From Paenibacillus sp. Soil522 (GTDB taxonomy: Bacteria > Bacillota > Bacilli > Paenibacillales > Paenibacillaceae), in contig NZ_LMRV01000033.1 in the NCBI RefSeq assembly GCF_001428245.1, positions 167,228-231,227 on the forward strand: a DNA stretch of 64,000 nucleotides. Direction: 5' to 3'. The stretch's first letter is position 1; every line of letters begins with the position of its first letter. Position numbers and translations under genes: made by a program. The notes beneath the pieces are model-generated. The model had not been told where the DNA came from. It did no database searches and saw only the letters and a program-made list of their open reading frames with translations. Below are positions 62,157 through 64,000 of the stretch, piece by piece.

Positions 62157-64000
62157 TGACGACCGACATCATTTTTCCGTTTAACAATACCGAGCTTCCG
62201 CTTGAAGAACGAGTAACCGATCTCGTCTCGCGATTTACGCTCGATGAGAAAATTGACTCCATGGTCCAATATCAGCCTGCAATCGAGCGATTAGGCGTCA
62301 AGCCGTATAAGCATGGAACGGAAGCGGCGCACGGGATGGCATGGCTGGGGGAAGCAACAACGTTCCCGCAGCCGATCGGTCTTGGTTGTACGTGGAACCC
62401 CATACTGCTGAAGGAAGTAGGCTCTGTTATCGGCGACGAGGCGCGCGTCTATTTTCAGCGCAACCCCGCCATTAACGGCTTGACGCTATGGGCGCCGACC
62501 GTTGATATGGAGCGTGATCCGCGTTGGGGCCGGACAGAGGAGGCTTACGGCGAAGATCCTAAGCTGACGGGCGAGCTGACAGCCTCGCTCGTGCAGGGCA
62601 TTCAAGGCGATCACCCGCTTTACTTTAAAGCGGTAGCGACCTTGAAGCATTTTATCGGCAATAACAATGAAATTAACCGCGGCAGCTGCTCTGCGAGCAT
62701 CGATCCGCGTAACATGAAGGAATATTATCAAGCGGCGTTTAAGCCGGCCTTCGTTAAGGGCGGCGCGCATTCGATGATGACCTCGTATAACTCCGTTAAC
62801 GGTACGCCGACCATTTTGCATGGGGATGTAAACAAAGTGGTGAAAGAAGAGTGGGGCATGAACGGCTTCATCGTTAGCGATGCGGGCGATTTGCTCGGTA
62901 TCGTCAACGATCATAACTATTATAATTCTTATAAGGATGCGGTTGCGCATGCCATTAAAGCAGGTATCGACAGCATTACCGACGATAAAGAGAAATCCTG
63001 CGCCGCTATTCGCGAAGCTTTGGACGAGGGACTGCTGTCGGAGCGGGATTTGGACAAAGCGCTCATTAACACGTTCCGCGTACGTTTCCGTTTGGGCGAA
63101 TTCGATCCGGCGGATCAAAATCCTTACGCAAAATTGCCGGAATCGAAGCTTTGCGCGCCGGAGCACGGTCAGCTGTCGCTGCAAGCGGCAAGGGAATCCA
63201 TTGTCTTATTAAAAAATAAAAACAACGCTCTGCCTTTAAACAAGGAGAAACTAAACAGCGTTGCCGTAATCGGGCCGTTAGCGGATGTCGTTTACCGCGA
63301 CTGGTATTCCGGCTCGCTTCCTTATAAAGTTACGCCGCTCGAAGGCATTAAGAGCAAGCTGGCCGGCAGATCCGTTTCGTACAGCAGCGGTAATGACCGC
63401 GTCGTGTTGAAATCGGCCGCGAATGGAGAGGCGCTGCTGGCATCTGAGGACAATGAAGGACGTCTGCGAGCCGGCGGATCGGATGCGGCAGGCGAAACAT
63501 TTGAAGTAACCGATTGGGGCTGGGGCAGCTATACGCTGGAGAGCAAAGCTTCCGGGAAGCTGCTTACGAGCGCGGATGACGAAAATATTGCCGTGGCTGC
63601 GAGCGAAGCGTTCGGCTGGTTTGTGAAGGAAGTGTTTAAGCTTGACGAGCAATCGAATCATCAATTGCTGATACGGACGTGGAACGGCAAGCTGGTAACA
63701 GCTCCGAACGGCGGAGCCGATTCGCTTCAGGTTGCAGAAGCGGACACGATCGGGGCGAACGAGCTGTTTACGAAGGATGTCATCATTGACGGCATCGCGG
63801 AAGCGGCAGCGGCAGCGAAGGCAGCCGAAACCGCAATCGTCTTCGTCGGCAATAATCCGCTTATTAACGGCAAGGAAGAAATCGATCGACCAAGCCTTGA
63901 TCTTGCGGCATCGCAAAATAAATTGATTAGCGCCGTATTCGCGGCTAACCCGAACACGGTCGTCGTCGTAATCGGCAGCTATCCGTTCACGCTAAATGCA
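62156..64000 (+). CDS. GH3 beta-glycosidase with probable beta-trefoil insertion (3' end outside window)
   Basis: The reading frame is open for 615 codons to the window edge. The N-terminal GH3 barrel shows WAPTVDMERDPRWGRTEEAY near residue 115, KHFIGNN near residue 165 and the nucleophile Asp242 in FIVSDAGDL. The C-terminal sandwich begins LQAARESIVLLKNKNNALPL near residue 342. Inside it, residues about 410-535 (VVLKSAANGEALLAS, ETFEVTDWGWGSYTLESKAS, LIRTWNGKLVTAP) look like a beta-trefoil of the fascin or carbohydrate-binding kind, after which the sandwich resumes at AETAIVFVGNNPLING. No signal peptide. Likely beta-glucosidase or beta-xylosidase; the next-door fucosidase suggests xyloglucan-type oligosaccharides. 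Confidence 0.9.
   Translation, partial: MTTDIIFPFNNTELPLEERVTDLVSRFTLDEKIDSMVQYQPAIERLGVKPYKHGTEAAHGMAWLGEATTFPQPIGLGCTWNPILLKEVGSVIGDEARVYFQRNPAINGLTLWAPTVDMERDPRWGRTEEAYGEDPKLTGELTASLVQGIQGDHPLYFKAVATLKHFIGNNNEINRGSCSASIDPRNMKEYYQAAFKPAFVKGGAHSMMTSYNSVNGTPTILHGDVNKVVKEEWGMNGFIVSDAGDLLGIVNDHNYYNSYKDAVAHAIKAGIDSITDDKEKSCAAIREALDEGLLSERDLDKALINTFRVRFRLGEFDPADQNPYAKLPESKLCAPEHGQLSLQAARESIVLLKNKNNALPLNKEKLNSVAVIGPLADVVYRDWYSGSLPYKVTPLEGIKSKLAGRSVSYSSGNDRVVLKSAANGEALLASEDNEGRLRAGGSDAAGETFEVTDWGWGSYTLESKASGKLLTSADDENIAVAASEAFGWFVKEVFKLDEQSNHQLLIRTWNGKLVTAPNGGADSLQVAEADTIGANELFTKDVIIDGIAEAAAAAKAAETAIVFVGNNPLINGKEEIDRPSLDLAASQNKLISAVFAANPNTVVVVIGSYPFTLNA

Overview
The window looks like a chromosomal stretch of a spore-forming Gram-positive bacterium of the Paenibacillaceae (Paenibacillus, Cohnella or a close relative). 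The evidence is an alpha/beta-type small acid-soluble spore protein gene with a good sigma-G promoter, a YheC/YheD spore-coat-type protein, three YesM/YesN-type two-component systems, several lipoprotein-dependent sugar importers without their own ATPase, and many intracellular glycoside hydrolases. Ribosome-binding sites are strong (AGGAGG type), with frequent GTG and TTG starts. I saw no rRNA, tRNA, CRISPR array, prophage or complete insertion sequence.

Layout. (1) 1-7267: an Lpl/Ytc-type sugar importer and an intracellular GH32 beta-fructosidase, facing a YesN/YesM pair. (2) 7501-16255: a nucleoside operon with two tandem BMP-family binding proteins, a NupO/P/Q-type transporter, two nucleoside hydrolases and a DMT-family permease, with a cre-like site upstream. 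(3) 16514-23033: ilvD, a spore SASP, a cyclase-family hydrolase, a UPF0173 metallo-hydrolase, a YheC/D-type ATP-grasp protein and a lipoprotein with S-layer-homology domains. (4) 23239-30947: a YesM/YesN pair, a sugar importer and an intracellular GH5 enzyme. (5) 31445-44309: a small protein, a GH51 arabinofuranosidase divergent from an ArsR-type regulator with a large C-terminal domain, a third YesN/YesM pair, a third importer and a GH2 beta-galactosidase; together this suggests use of arabinose- and galactose-containing plant oligosaccharides. (6) 44448-55915: a MocR-type regulator divergent from a HemD-like gene, a Dabb protein, an XRE/MmyB-type regulator divergent from a lone ketoacyl synthase, and a Fur-controlled siderophore module (AraC-siderophore-binding fusion regulator, two FecCD permeases, a binding lipoprotein), then a second HemD-like gene. 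(7) 56093-64000: two tiny overlapping ORFs, an AraC regulator, a Gfo/Idh/MocA dehydrogenase with a sugar isomerase, a GH95 fucosidase and a GH3 enzyme cut by the window end.

How the parts work together. Each sugar module senses extracellular sugar with a two-component system, imports oligosaccharides through a lipoprotein and two permeases (presumably powered by a shared MsmX-type ATPase encoded elsewhere), and hydrolyses them inside the cell, since none of the hydrolases shows a signal peptide. The nucleoside operon couples uptake to cleavage of the N-glycosidic bond. The iron module combines ligand-sensing activation with Fur repression.

I found no gene set that is clearly a new defence or mobile system. 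The most interesting leads are the two HemD-like paralogues bracketing the Fur-controlled siderophore module, one facing a MocR regulator; the ArsR-type regulator with a putative ligand-binding domain; the nucleoside operon containing a DMT permease; the probable beta-trefoil insertion in the GH3 enzyme; and unreported tiny ORFs at 56093-56349.
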